Of a DNA stretch of 64,000 nt, positions 54,917 to 63,741 are shown in pieces. A program made the translations under genes and the position numbers. The stretch is from assembly GCA_041398745.1 (NCBI GenBank), contig JAWKUB010000005.1, positions 1 to 64,000 of the forward strand, written 5' to 3'. Origin of the DNA: JACKHO01 sp041398745 (GTDB lineage: Bacteria > Planctomycetota > Planctomycetia > Planctomycetales > Planctomycetaceae). Each line of letters opens with the position of its first letter. The stretch's first letter is position 1. Under the pieces are notes generated by a model. The model saw nothing but the letters and a program-made list of their open reading frames with translations. It searched no databases and was not told the DNA's origin.

Positions 54917-56176
54917 TTAGCTGACTTTCATTGCCGCCGCGAGAATACGTGAGGTGGATGGACGCATAATGCGCTGGTCCACTTCTTCACCACGCAGCAG
55001 AGTGGCCCGGACGTCTTTTCCGGAAATGAACACGGGCTTTTCATCGGAGTGATTGGTCATCAAATCAACACGGCCAATCGACTCGTAGTAGGCTGCGAAG
55101 CCGACGTTGACGGTTTTGATTTGCAGATCGCCACCAAGGTTGTTGAAGATTTCCTGGGCGTCGAAATCACCCCAAATCGCACTGCCGTCGCGGTAAGGAG
55201 CGTCGGCATGCTTGCGACCGATGACAATGTGGCTGTAACCCATGTTCTGGCGGTAAATGGCGTGCATGACCGCTTCTTTTGGACCGCCGTAGAACATTTT
55301 GATGTCCAATCCGAGCAGCTTGACGCGGTCTGGAACGGCTTCGCCGCGTCCGGACCAGAGTTCGGCGTCGCTGTCGCCGTCACCCATTTGACGCTCTTCG
55401 ATGAGCTTCTCGTAGGTTTGCATCCGAATTTCGGCGTTGACGTCGTCACCTTTGGTTTCGCCGATGAGCGGATTCAGAACCGCACCAGCGTTCTTACCTT
55501 CTTTCAGCAGGACTTCGAGAGCGTAAACCAGTGCGTACTCGTGAGCACGGTGCAGTGGGTTACGGGTCTGGAAGGCAACGGCTGCATCCCAGCCGGTTTC
55601 GTCGAGCAGAGCACGAACTTCGCGAGGAGTGAGGACGTACTTACCGAATTGTGGATTCTTTGGCTGTGGCAGAGCACGAATGTTACCGCCCACGAGGTAA
55701 GTGCTGTCGGCATCAGCCTTCAGAACCATGTCGGCACCTGGGTGGTCAAGGCGGCCTGTACCGTAGACGGACTTCAGGTAACCACACTTATCCCAAGGGT
55801 AAACGTCGGTAATGTCCAGGGTCCCGACGATTTCGCCTTCTGGCGACGTCAGAGCGACGGTTTGTCCAGCGGCGAGCGTCTTGGCGACTTCGCTTGTGGC
55901 AGGGAACGCGAGCGGAATGGTCCAGGCGTACTTCTTGCCGTTGCTTTCCACGGCACCTTCTTCCAGGACCTGGTTAAATACCTTGCTGCACATGGGGCCG
56001 GTGAGCGGGCTCAGTGTTCCGTCGCCGAATCGATAAACTGTTGACAGGTCGGCACTTGAGACCGGAAGCTTTGGAAGCGAAGCTGCCTTCCCGCGAAAAT
56101 CGTCAACTTCTGCAGCAGGGACTGTGCAGCAGACAGGTTCGGAAAGACCACCATGTGGAGGAACGAGTTGAGCCAT
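54917..56176 (-). CDS. sat: Sulfate adenylyltransferase (ATP sulfurylase)
   Basis: A 419-aa enzyme converting sulfate and ATP to APS, of the homo-oligomeric Sat/MET3 type rather than CysDN. Start at 56176 (MAQLVPPHGGLSEPVCC). Active-site segments are VAFQTRNPLHRAHEYALVYA (QxRNPxHxxHE) and HIVIGRKHADAPYRDG, with FNQVLEEGAVESNGKKYAWT preceding. Both motifs are intact. APS kinase and reductase are absent from the window, so whether sulfate assimilation or sulfur oxidation is served cannot be told; the sulfide operon is 13 kb away. An upstream Met at 56257 is rejected. Confidence 0.94.
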   Translation of the reverse strand: MAQLVPPHGGLSEPVCCTVPAAEVDDFRGKAASLPKLPVSSADLSTVYRFGDGTLSPLTGPMCSKVFNQVLEEGAVESNGKKYAWTIPLAFPATSEVAKTLAAGQTVALTSPEGEIVGTLDITDVYPWDKCGYLKSVYGTGRLDHPGADMVLKADADSTYLVGGNIRALPQPKNPQFGKYVLTPREVRALLDETGWDAAVAFQTRNPLHRAHEYALVYALEVLLKEGKNAGAVLNPLIGETKGDDVNAEIRMQTYEKLIEERQMGDGDSDAELWSGRGEAVPDRVKLLGLDIKMFYGGPKEAVMHAIYRQNMGYSHIVIGRKHADAPYRDGSAIWGDFDAQEIFNNLGGDLQIKTVNVGFAAYYESIGRVDLMTNHSDEKPVFISGKDVRATLLRGEEVDQRIMRPSTSRILAAAMKVS

Positions 56177-56515
56177 GATACTTAATGCGTGTCGTCTGAC
56201 GACGGTTGAGGGGACAAACGTCTCACCACTACGGGCAAGGCGCCGAGCCAGTTGCACACTTATTCAATTGAGGCAGACCGGCCAGAAGAACATGCGAGGA
56301 AGTTTCATTCCTCACGGACGGCGAGACTAGGGCATCGACACGGGGGCGTCAAGATCGCGAAAAACGTTCGTCGATTCGAGAAACAGTTTCTACCAGTGAG
56401 TTTACGAAATTGTGAAAGCCAGAAAATCTGTTCGAGTAGAGTGGATATTCGCTCGGACATTCGCTTATACTCCCCCGCTCAAATTTTGATGACCCGCATT
56501 GACGGAACATGTGAA
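56177..56515. other. Divergent intergenic region between sat and rpmI
   Basis: About 340 nt, AT-richer than the genes, holding the promoters for both. No infC precedes rpmI, unlike in many bacteria, and no leader peptide or hairpin stands out. Confidence 0.5.
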
Positions 56516-56719
56516 ATGCCGAAAGTCAAGACTCACAAAGGAATTGCGAAGCGGTTCAAGGTAACTGGCTCAGGTAAAAAAGCCAAACACCGAGCTGCCA
56601 ATCGTGGCCACATCCTGGGCAAGAAATCAGGTAAGCGGAAGCGTCACCTCCGCAATGGTGGCATTGTCACCGGTGCTTCCGTGCGGATGATTATCGAGGC
56701 CATTCGCCCCAGTCTGTAA
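56516..56719 (+). CDS. rpmI: 50S ribosomal protein L35
   Basis: A 67-aa, very basic protein starting MPKVKTHKGIAKRFKVTGSG and reading KKAKHRAANRGHILGKKSGK, as in all L35. The longer frame (from 56252) has no family content. Followed by rplT 137 nt downstream. Confidence 0.97.
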   Translation: MPKVKTHKGIAKRFKVTGSGKKAKHRAANRGHILGKKSGKRKRHLRNGGIVTGASVRMIIEAIRPSL

Positions 56720-56855
56720 TGGCTGGTTGACGACGGGTTACTCGTAGTAGATGATCAGGAATTGTTTCAAAAGTTGGCTGTAGCCAACACAGGTACATAC
56801 GAGCAAAGCGCTCGCAGCGAATAAACATTCGCCTTCGGAAGGCAGGTCAGCAGTC

Positions 56856-57212
56856 ATGCGTGTAAAATACGGTAAAGCTCGGCGGAAAAAGAAGAACCGC
56901 ATTTTCCAGGAAGCCAAAGGCAACTACGGCGGTCGGAGTCGTCTGTGGCGGACAGTCCAGGAAACGATTCTCCGGTCACGTGCCTATGCCTTCCGCGATC
57001 GCCGCGCACGCAAGCGTACCTTCCGTGCACTGTGGATTACACGTATCACAGCGGCGTGCATGTCACGTGGCCTGCGTTACTCACAGTTCATGCATGGTCT
57101 GGTTCGTGCTCAAATCGAAGTGAACCGCAAAATGCTGAGCGAAATTGCCATTCACAACCCTGAGGTGTTCGACGAACTCGCCGCCGCCGCCAAGCAGGCT
57201 CTCGGGATCTAG
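56856..57212 (+). CDS. rplT: 50S ribosomal protein L20
   Basis: A 118-aa protein, MRVKYGKARRKKKNRIFQEA then KGNYGGRSRLWRTVQETILR and ITAACMSRGLRYSQFMHGLV, matching L20 along its full length. L20 binds 23S rRNA early in assembly. The rpmI-rplT pair is conserved; a terminator (57241-57270) follows. Confidence 0.97.
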   Translation: MRVKYGKARRKKKNRIFQEAKGNYGGRSRLWRTVQETILRSRAYAFRDRRARKRTFRALWITRITAACMSRGLRYSQFMHGLVRAQIEVNRKMLSEIAIHNPEVFDELAAAAKQALGI

Positions 57213-57240
57213 GCAACCACGCCTCTAAGATTCATCATCT

Positions 57241-57270
57241 CCCGGAGGCCTGTTGGCCTTCGGGATTTTT
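57241..57270 (+). terminator. Rho-independent terminator after rplT
   Basis: CCCGGAGGCC and GGCCTTCGGG form a 10-bp stem with one G-T pair around TGTT, then ATTTTT. Confidence 0.85.
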
Positions 57271-57298
57271 CATGCGCCCGTCAAAGTAACCAGCGAAC

Positions 57299-57685
57299 AT
57301 GACGCAGCGTTTTCTGTTTCGCCCGCACCAGCGCCTCCGCACCGCGGCAGATTATCAGCTCGTCTACGATGCCGGCTTCCGCGTCGGTGATCAAACGCTC
57401 CTTGTGTTCGTCAGGCCGAACGGATTGGACTGGTCCCGGCTCGGAACGAGCGTTTCACGCAAGCATGGCAACTCGGTCGTTAGGCATCGACTGAAGCGTT
57501 GGATCCGCGAGGCCTTCCGCCTGCAGCAGTTTGATCTCCCTGTTGGCTATGACCTCATTGTCATTCCGAGGCAGGGCAGCATTGCTTCCCAGGAAGAGGT
57601 GCAACGCGCTCTGCCATTCGTTGTGAAGCGGGCCATCAAGCGCGTTTCCGTGTCCGATCAACCTGCGAGCAACAACGACGATTGA
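57299..57685 (+). CDS. rnpA: Ribonuclease P protein component
   Basis: A 128-aa basic protein that assists the RNase P RNA in maturing tRNA 5' ends. The RnpA hallmark is the RNR region: SVSRKHGNSVVRHRLKRWIR followed by EAFRLQQFDLPVGYDLIVIP. N-terminus FLFRPHQRLRTAADYQLVYD is the FxxxF-like start. rpmH, usually beside rnpA, is not found adjacent, and no yidD/yidC follow. The terminator before it suggests its own promoter. A tail of Ser/Asp/Asn residues is non-conserved. Confidence 0.92.
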   Translation: MTQRFLFRPHQRLRTAADYQLVYDAGFRVGDQTLLVFVRPNGLDWSRLGTSVSRKHGNSVVRHRLKRWIREAFRLQQFDLPVGYDLIVIPRQGSIASQEEVQRALPFVVKRAIKRVSVSDQPASNNDD

Positions 57686-57859
57686 TGCATGGGCCGTAGG
57701 ATGGCAGCACATAACTTGCCTATTCTTCCTAACTCTCGGCAGCGTCTCGATACGCTTTCCCACAGGGGAAACTTGTTGATTTGAGCGGTTTCGCCTGCAG
57801 TTCAAAAGTGGTATGACAACGCGACCAAACTTAGGTGCGTAGAACGCATAGTGGCATTT

Positions 57860-57884
57860 CTTCTCCCCCTTCCGGGGGGAGAAG
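57860..57884 (+). repeat. Inverted repeat CTTCTCCCCC hairpin
   Basis: CTTCTCCCCC, loop TTCC, GGGGGGAGAAG. Member of a C-rich repeat cluster between rnpA and the GH57 gene. Confidence 0.6.
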
Positions 57885-57959
57885 ATGGCCGACAGGCCAG
57901 ATGAGGGGGCAAACGTTGCCCACGATCGGTTCCTATCGAATCCGTCCCCCTCACCCCAG

Positions 57960-58017
57960 CCCTCTCCCCCGTAGTGAAGGTGCTACAAGATAGCTGTCTT
58001 CATTACGGGGGAGAGGG
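57960..58017. repeat. 20-bp inverted repeat, terminator-like
   Basis: CCCTCTCCCCCGTAGTGAAG and its inverse (one mismatch) at 57998-58017, loop of 18 nt. The region 57686-58095 holds these repeats and no gene. Confidence 0.6.
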
Positions 58018-58095
58018 AGCCATTCGGAAGTGTCCACCAATTGTCAGACGCACCCACTGACCCTGTTCCTTCAGGACGCCCGGAGCGGAACGCCA

Positions 58096-60276
58096 ATGGC
58101 CCCCTCGTTACGTTTGATTTTTGCAATCCACAATCATCAGCCCGTCGGCAACTTCGACGGCGTGTTTCGGCAGGCGTGCGAAGATTCGTACGATCCCTTC
58201 CTCGATGTGCTGCAGGACTTCCCGGAAATCAAAGTGACGCTGCACAATTCCGGCAGCCTGCTGGAATGGCTGGAGCAGCATCGCCCCGACTACATCGCCC
58301 GCGTGCGTGAATTCGTGCAGCAGGGGCAAATCGAAATTCTGGGTGGCCCGTACTACGAGCCCATCCTCGCTGCCATCCCGAAGCATGATCGCGTTGGCCA
58401 AATCAAGGCGTACTCAGCGCACCTCGAACAATTGTTCGACACGAAGGTTCGCGGGATGTGGGTTCCCGAACGTGTGTGGGAACCAAACTTCGCTGCCGAC
58501 ATTGTCGATGCGGGCATCGAATACACCATGCTCGACGACTCCCATTTCCGCTGGGCCGGCGTCTCCCCCGACCGGCTCCACGGCTACTACATTACGGAGG
58601 ACGAAGGACGCCTGCTGAGCGTCTTCCCCGATGACGAACGACTGCGGTACACGATTCCCTGGCATAAGCCGGAAGAGACTATCAAGTATTTGCAGGAGTT
58701 CGCCGAGAAGCACCCCGGCACGGTCATTTCCGTCGGTGATGATGGTGAAAAGTTCGGATCATGGCCCGGCACATTTGAGCACGTTTTCGGCAAAGGCTGG
58801 CTGAAGAAGTTCTTTACCGCACTGACAGAAAACAGTTCGTGGCTTCAGGTCATTACCATGGCTCAGGCCGTGAAACAGGTGCCGCCGCTGGGCAAAGTGT
58901 ACCTGCCGAATGCCAGCTATCGGGAAATGACGGAATGGGCGCTGCCAACGGCTCAGCAAATCTCTTATCAGAAGACGCGCGAAGTTCTCGTGAAGCAGGA
59001 AGGCTGGTCGTTCGTCGAACCGTTCTTCCGGGCGGGATTCTGGCGGAACTTCCTGGTGAAGTATCCTGAGGCGAATGACATGTACTGCCGCTCGCGCGAA
59101 ATCAGCGAACGTTTGCACACGCTGTCACAATCTGCCAGCAGCCCGGAACGACGTGAACTCGTCGAGCGTGCGCGTGATGAGCTTTATCACGGGCAATGCA
59201 ACTGCCCGTACTGGCACGGAGCATTCGGTGGTCTCTACCTGCCGCACTTGCGGAATGCGATTTACAAGCACCTCATCGCGGCCGACACACTCACCGAGCA
59301 GCTCTCAGGACGCCAGGGGCGCTGGGTGAACGTGGAAGCGAAAGACTTTAATCTCGACGCGCGCAAGGAAATTAAACTCTCGGGCGATCGACTCGCGGCC
59401 TACTTCGCTCCTGCCCGAGGCGGGCACCTCTACGAACTGGACATTCGTTCGACCGGCGTGAATCTGCTGGCGACACTCAACCGTCGCCCCGAACCGTACC
59501 ACCAAAAGCTCATCGACGCGGCTGGAATCAGCAGCGTCGTTGATGATGTCTCCTTCAACACGCACCAGGGGATTCGCTGCAAGCAGGACAACCTTCACGA
59601 GCTCATCGCGTACGACCGCTGGCCCCGCAAGAGCCTCGTCGACCACTTCCTCCGCACTGATGTCAGCCTCGATGAATTCCGTACCGGCAACGGCGGAGTC
59701 GGTGACTTCGTAGTCGGCGTGTATCAGTCGAAACTCCGCGAATCGGAAACGCGGGCCGAGGTCGTCATGCGGCGTGATGGGCAGGTGAATGAATCGCCCG
59801 TGACCGTGGAAAAGACCGTCTCCCTCGACGTTGCTGCTGGCGGCCAACTCGAAGTGAACTACGAACTCTCCGGGCTAAGTCCCGGCGAGGAATACCACTT
59901 CGCTGTCGAGTTCAACGTCGCCTCCATGGCCTCCCGGGCCGATGACCGTTACTACTACGACTCCACCGGACGCCAGGCCGGTCGGCTGGAAACGATTCAG
60001 GCCCTCGAAGAAACCGACCGCATTGGTCTCGTCGACGAATGGCTCGGCCTCGACGTCTCCCTCGACCTCTCTCAAACCGGCGGCATCTGGACGTTCCCGA
60101 TTGAAACCGTCAGCAACAGCGAAGGCGGCTTCGAAGCAGTCCACCAGGGCTGCGTCGTCGTCCCCCACTGGAAATTCGCAGCGAACGACTCCGGCACCTG
60201 GCAAGTCAAAATCCTGCTCACGCTGGATACGTCCATTGCTCAGGCGAGAGCTTTGGCAGAGGTGGCGGCACGATAG
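58096..60276 (+). CDS. GH57-family 4-alpha-glucanotransferase/alpha-amylase-like enzyme
   Basis: Start at 58096 (MAPSLRLIFAIHNHQPVGNF), 726 aa; a GTG at 58030 would add 22 residues. The GH57 fold is shown by AIHNHQPVGNFDGVFRQACE, ILGGPYYEPILAAIPKHDRV and the nucleophile region RGMWVPERVWEPNFAADIVD (Glu in PERVW), followed by SVGDDGEKFGSWPGTFEHVF (acid region). After about residue 370 come DUF1925/DUF1926-like beta domains, typical of 4-alpha-glucanotransferases that remodel glycogen. Not exported (no signal). Context (rnpA, repeats) gives no pathway clue. Confidence 0.88.
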   Translation: MAPSLRLIFAIHNHQPVGNFDGVFRQACEDSYDPFLDVLQDFPEIKVTLHNSGSLLEWLEQHRPDYIARVREFVQQGQIEILGGPYYEPILAAIPKHDRVGQIKAYSAHLEQLFDTKVRGMWVPERVWEPNFAADIVDAGIEYTMLDDSHFRWAGVSPDRLHGYYITEDEGRLLSVFPDDERLRYTIPWHKPEETIKYLQEFAEKHPGTVISVGDDGEKFGSWPGTFEHVFGKGWLKKFFTALTENSSWLQVITMAQAVKQVPPLGKVYLPNASYREMTEWALPTAQQISYQKTREVLVKQEGWSFVEPFFRAGFWRNFLVKYPEANDMYCRSREISERLHTLSQSASSPERRELVERARDELYHGQCNCPYWHGAFGGLYLPHLRNAIYKHLIAADTLTEQLSGRQGRWVNVEAKDFNLDARKEIKLSGDRLAAYFAPARGGHLYELDIRSTGVNLLATLNRRPEPYHQKLIDAAGISSVVDDVSFNTHQGIRCKQDNLHELIAYDRWPRKSLVDHFLRTDVSLDEFRTGNGGVGDFVVGVYQSKLRESETRAEVVMRRDGQVNESPVTVEKTVSLDVAAGGQLEVNYELSGLSPGEEYHFAVEFNVASMASRADDRYYYDSTGRQAGRLETIQALEETDRIGLVDEWLGLDVSLDLSQTGGIWTFPIETVSNSEGGFEAVHQGCVVVPHWKFAANDSGTWQVKILLTLDTSIAQARALAEVAAR

Positions 60277-60330
60277 TTTTGGGATACGGAGAAGCTGGGC
60301 CGATACCAATCGGCCACGATCTCAATACAC

Positions 60331-60359
60331 GCATTCATCGTCCGGCACCGCCGGACCTA
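60331..60359 (+). repeat. REP-like 29-nt element, copy 2
   Basis: Begins GCATTCATCGTCCGGCACCG and ends CCGGACCTA; forms a TCCGGC/GCCGGA stem with loop ACC. Partner of 48301-48329. Confidence 0.55.
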
Positions 60360-60413
60360 GTAGTTCGTCTACCGCTAATTGTCGGGCAATTCACTTCCGA
60401 CGTGATGGGAATT

Positions 60414-60440
60414 CACAGACAGGAATGTCTGTGCCACCGG
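60414..60440 (+). repeat. Dispersed short palindrome
   Basis: CACAGACAGGAATGTCTGTG followed by CCACCGG; full-consensus copy 54 nt downstream of the REP-like element. Confidence 0.75.
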
Positions 60441-60559
60441 ACATTTATCGGTAGATGGATTACTACACGAATTCAAAGGCATTCTACTAGGATTTCAAGC
60501 GCCCTGAACGTGAGATTGCCCTGGGCGGCGCACTATCCGCTGTTTAGTCTCTGCGGGCG

Positions 60560-61276
60560 CTACATGCTCGGCCGGGACAACCAAAGTCGAGAGCTGTGGA
60601 GTTGGAGCGCGTCGGAATACGAAGATGCGGATGCAGGACAGCTGGTACACGAATCTGGCGATGCCGTTACGCAATTTGTTTTCAACTGCGACGGCCAGCG
60701 GCCGCGGGCCGGGTCGTCGCTGGTTGTCATCCAACCAAGAAATTCTTCAACTTTCTTGCGACATTTCTGGCTGATGTGATAACCCAAAATCTCCACACGC
60801 TCTTTCATTCGCTCGCGAGCGGCAACCTGTGCCCGGCGATGCTTGCAGATATTTTGAGGTTGTGGCGCGGCATGGTCGACCAGGAAGCAGTGCAGTTTGA
60901 TGTTTTGCTGTTCGAGTTCGACAGAAAACGGACCACTATCGAAACTCTTGGCCGCACCGTGCGTTTTCGTAGACAGACCATGCCGTGTCTTCAATCGATC
61001 CAGCATCGTGAGCGCTACCGAGTATTCGGCTGTGCAGATGGCTTCAGTTGTGAGTTCATTTTTGCGTCGAAAGCTCGTGATGGAGGCATAACTTTCGATG
61101 AGTGAAACATCGACACTGAAATGCTCGTCACTGCACAAATCTGCCTGCACGGCTTGCAGTAAGACGGCGCCAAAGACCACACCCGTGACACCGTGTTCGC
61201 CAAGGCGTGGACGATTGTGCGCATGTCGAAAAATTGCCGAGAAATCAGTGGGTTGCGAGGCAGCGTTCGAGTTCAT
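60560..61276 (-). pseudogene. IS5-like transposase remnant
   Basis: A 238-aa frame with scattered transposase features: DEHFSVDVSLIESYASITSF with RRK (the FxVDGTLIEAxASxKSFRPK-like segment), then ILGYHISQKCRKKVEEFLGW MT (KVEEFFGWMKT-like). These belong to IS5/IS1182-type DDE enzymes, but the segment between them, which normally has the DKGYD-type second Asp, is absent, and after the GWM block the frame loses similarity. The N-terminus overlaps the end of the transglutaminase gene by 32 nt. Interpreted as a deleted, decayed copy; no terminal repeats found. Confidence 0.65.
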
Positions 61277-63620
61277 CCAGCCTTCGATTGAGACTTGTCA
61301 ATTCGGTGTCGGTTGCTGGATGCTGTCCGAATCGAACGTCGTAAAACTTCGCGACAAGTTCTGGCGGCCATGCCTGAAGTCCGGCCTGCATCAACTTTGC
61401 ATTCAGTTTACCGACGACTTCCTCGGCAAATTCAAGTGGGGTTTGCGAGTCTTTCTGTCGTAAACCCTGCCGCTTGAGAATGGCCAGGAAGCGTTCAAAA
61501 AATGCGATGCGAACTCTGGATACATTTTGAAGGCGGCTCCGTCCAAACCATTGCCATCGTCCCATAAAGCGACGCAAGACCCACAGCGGAATCACGATTG
61601 CGGTCAACGCAATGACTCCCCAGGTCGCATCGCTCCAACTGAATCCTTTCTTGGGCGTTCCGGGGCCGTTCGATGGTTTCCGAAAGAAGTCCAACGGGTT
61701 TTCTGGCCACTCTTTGGGAAGGTTAACAAACCCGGCAATTGGTAAGTAAATCGAATCTTGCTGCTGATTCTTGGTCATGTGGACGCCCATGGACCAAATG
61801 TTGGTCAGCTTGGATGTCCATCCTTGTCCAGTTGGAGCATCACCCTCGTGTTCGCGAATGTAGTCAACTCGCGAGGCAGGGGTGGGGTCGACGTAGAACC
61901 AGTCCCAGACCATGACATCGCGCTGAAACGGAAACACACCGATCTTAATTGGGTATGCAACGGCAGCTTCCACCCAGGCGTGTGCATGAAGTTGCTGAAC
62001 AACAAAGGCTTGTCGCTTGTCGTCCCATGCCCCTCCCTTGAAGCCGGTGACAACGCGGGATGAAACATTCTGGTGCCTTAGCATTAAGGCCGTTGCAGAA
62101 GCGAAATACTCGCAGTGTCCAGCCCGACGGTTGAAGAGAAAGTCCTCCACCGGATCGATGCGGTTGTCTTCCACAGACAAGTCCATGGTGTAATCGAACT
62201 GCTGGAAATATGCCTTGAGAATTTCCGTCATTTCGATGCTGCTCGACGCCTGGCCGAGTAACTCATTTGACAAACGCTCGACACCTTGAAGATTGTCCGG
62301 TAGATGAATGAGCTTGATGAGATAGTCATTCTCCTCGATACTCAATCTGCGTTTTTCGAGCAGTCGTTGACGGACAAGCTCTGGACTCATTTGGTAGGTG
62401 CTGTAGTTCGATTGATTCAACCGAAAGCTGCTTTGCTGTCGAATTTCATTAGACAACTCAGAATGAAACACTGGCGAGCCACTGTCCAATTCCGCGGTGA
62501 ACACCGCGCCGTTTGTGATGAGGAGTGAGCTCCCCGTTGGGTAAAGTTTAACATCTTGTCGATAGCGCAGTTCACGTTGGATTTCATTGTCGACATTTTC
62601 GAAAGCAGGAAACGGATCGGTTCCGTCTTCTCCGCGGTGCCAACGTCCATCTTCATACACTTCGAGAACAGCCCCGCGGAATAAAGGCTCTTCTCCAAGC
62701 AACGCAAGCGTTTCTTCCTTATCCAGATACCGCTTCAGTTCGCGGTCATAAATCCGAACTTCGAGGGCTGGTTCCTCACTCTCGAGTGCGGTACCGATGT
62801 CTCCAAGACTCACGGACTCTGAGAACCCGACAGCACGATTTCCTCCGCCTTCGCCTCCAATGGCCGCACCGCCAAGCCAGATTCGGGGAGTGAACAGAAA
62901 GAACGCAACACTGAAGCACAGCCCGAGTACCGCCACGGCAAATGCGTTGAACACAAAACGCCAGTTGATGAGTCGGTGGTCTTTGTCGTAGGCCAGACCA
63001 CTACGGACTTGGCCTAAGGCTTTGTTGCTCTCGTTCTCCGTCGATTTGTCCCAGGCATCGGGATGCAGGGCTGGTTCGATGGAACGAGTTACCAAAAACA
63101 GTGCGAGGCTCCAGGTCCCGAGAAATGAGGTCGCGAAGAATGCTCCGCCGAGCCACGGTCTGCCGGTCAGAACCGAAGCGAGGGCGATTTGCAGTCCAGC
63201 CAGTCCATGCAGCCACCAATACTCCCGCGACGTCTTTTGACGTATCAGATAAATCCAGGTCAGATAGACCAGCAAATGCGAGGCGGCCAGCAGACGCCCT
63301 TCAATTTCGCCACCAAGGAATTCCCGGGTCGCCAGATACAGCGCGCCCAGTCCCAGGAGAGCGACCACAAACGTTGGAATTCGAATTTGGGGACCACGGT
63401 CGACAAACAGGAGTGCGAGAATGGCGACAGGCAGCGTGAACGCCGCAAGTGGCGACCCACTCGGGTCTTCCGTTTCAGCGATTGCCAGGACGACGCCGGA
63501 AAAACTGACAAACAGGGTCACCGTAAGTTGCAGCGCAAAACGCATTCGGGTGCCCCTTTCTGGCGGACGTGGCGGACAGGCACCAAGATTATCAGCGGTG
63601 ATGGAAGAAACATCAACCAA
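61245..63620 (-). CDS. TgpA-like protein: DUF3488 membrane domain with transglutaminase core
   Basis: A 791-aa membrane protein. N-terminal part (residues about 20-230) has six or seven TMs of DUF3488. The extracytoplasmic transglutaminase core has Cys in NRRAGHCEYFASATALMLRH, His in VVQQLHAHAWVEAAVAYP and Asp in FYVDPTPASRVDYI: an intact Cys-His-Asp triad. A further TM (WGVIALTAIVIPLWVL) and a cytoplasmic DUF4129-like tail (DSQTPLEFAEEVVGKL) follow. Such proteins occur widely and are linked to wall or peptide crosslinking, but their substrate is unknown. The 3' end carries the IS5 remnant. Confidence 0.88.
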   Translation of the reverse strand: MVDVSSITADNLGACPPRPPERGTRMRFALQLTVTLFVSFSGVVLAIAETEDPSGSPLAAFTLPVAILALLFVDRGPQIRIPTFVVALLGLGALYLATREFLGGEIEGRLLAASHLLVYLTWIYLIRQKTSREYWWLHGLAGLQIALASVLTGRPWLGGAFFATSFLGTWSLALFLVTRSIEPALHPDAWDKSTENESNKALGQVRSGLAYDKDHRLINWRFVFNAFAVAVLGLCFSVAFFLFTPRIWLGGAAIGGEGGGNRAVGFSESVSLGDIGTALESEEPALEVRIYDRELKRYLDKEETLALLGEEPLFRGAVLEVYEDGRWHRGEDGTDPFPAFENVDNEIQRELRYRQDVKLYPTGSSLLITNGAVFTAELDSGSPVFHSELSNEIRQQSSFRLNQSNYSTYQMSPELVRQRLLEKRRLSIEENDYLIKLIHLPDNLQGVERLSNELLGQASSSIEMTEILKAYFQQFDYTMDLSVEDNRIDPVEDFLFNRRAGHCEYFASATALMLRHQNVSSRVVTGFKGGAWDDKRQAFVVQQLHAHAWVEAAVAYPIKIGVFPFQRDVMVWDWFYVDPTPASRVDYIREHEGDAPTGQGWTSKLTNIWSMGVHMTKNQQQDSIYLPIAGFVNLPKEWPENPLDFFRKPSNGPGTPKKGFSWSDATWGVIALTAIVIPLWVLRRFMGRWQWFGRSRLQNVSRVRIAFFERFLAILKRQGLRQKDSQTPLEFAEEVVGKLNAKLMQAGLQAWPPELVAKFYDVRFGQHPATDTELTSLNRRLDELERCLATH

Positions 63621-63741
63621 GGGGCTTGACCTATTGTCCCCGGCAACTTTGCATTATAGACTTAGCGTATTGGGCAGGTCGTCAAACGCCCACTGAGTGA
63701 ACATTTTCGTAACTCGTCCTTTCAAGACTGAGGAGACAACC

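Larger units (their letters stand above)
60277..60559. other. Repeat-bearing spacer
   Basis: Holds the REP-like element 60331-60359 (GCATTCATCGTCCGGCACCG followed by CCGGACCTA) and the palindrome copy 60414-60440. No gene seen. Confidence 0.5.

Noticed and set aside
55049..56044. 331-codon open frame antisense to sat
   Set aside because: Entirely within the sulfate adenylyltransferase gene; composition is a mirror effect.
57686..58095. C-rich repeat cluster considered as a CRISPR array
   Set aside because: Inverted repeats of different sequence, no regular direct repeats or spacers, and no cas genes.
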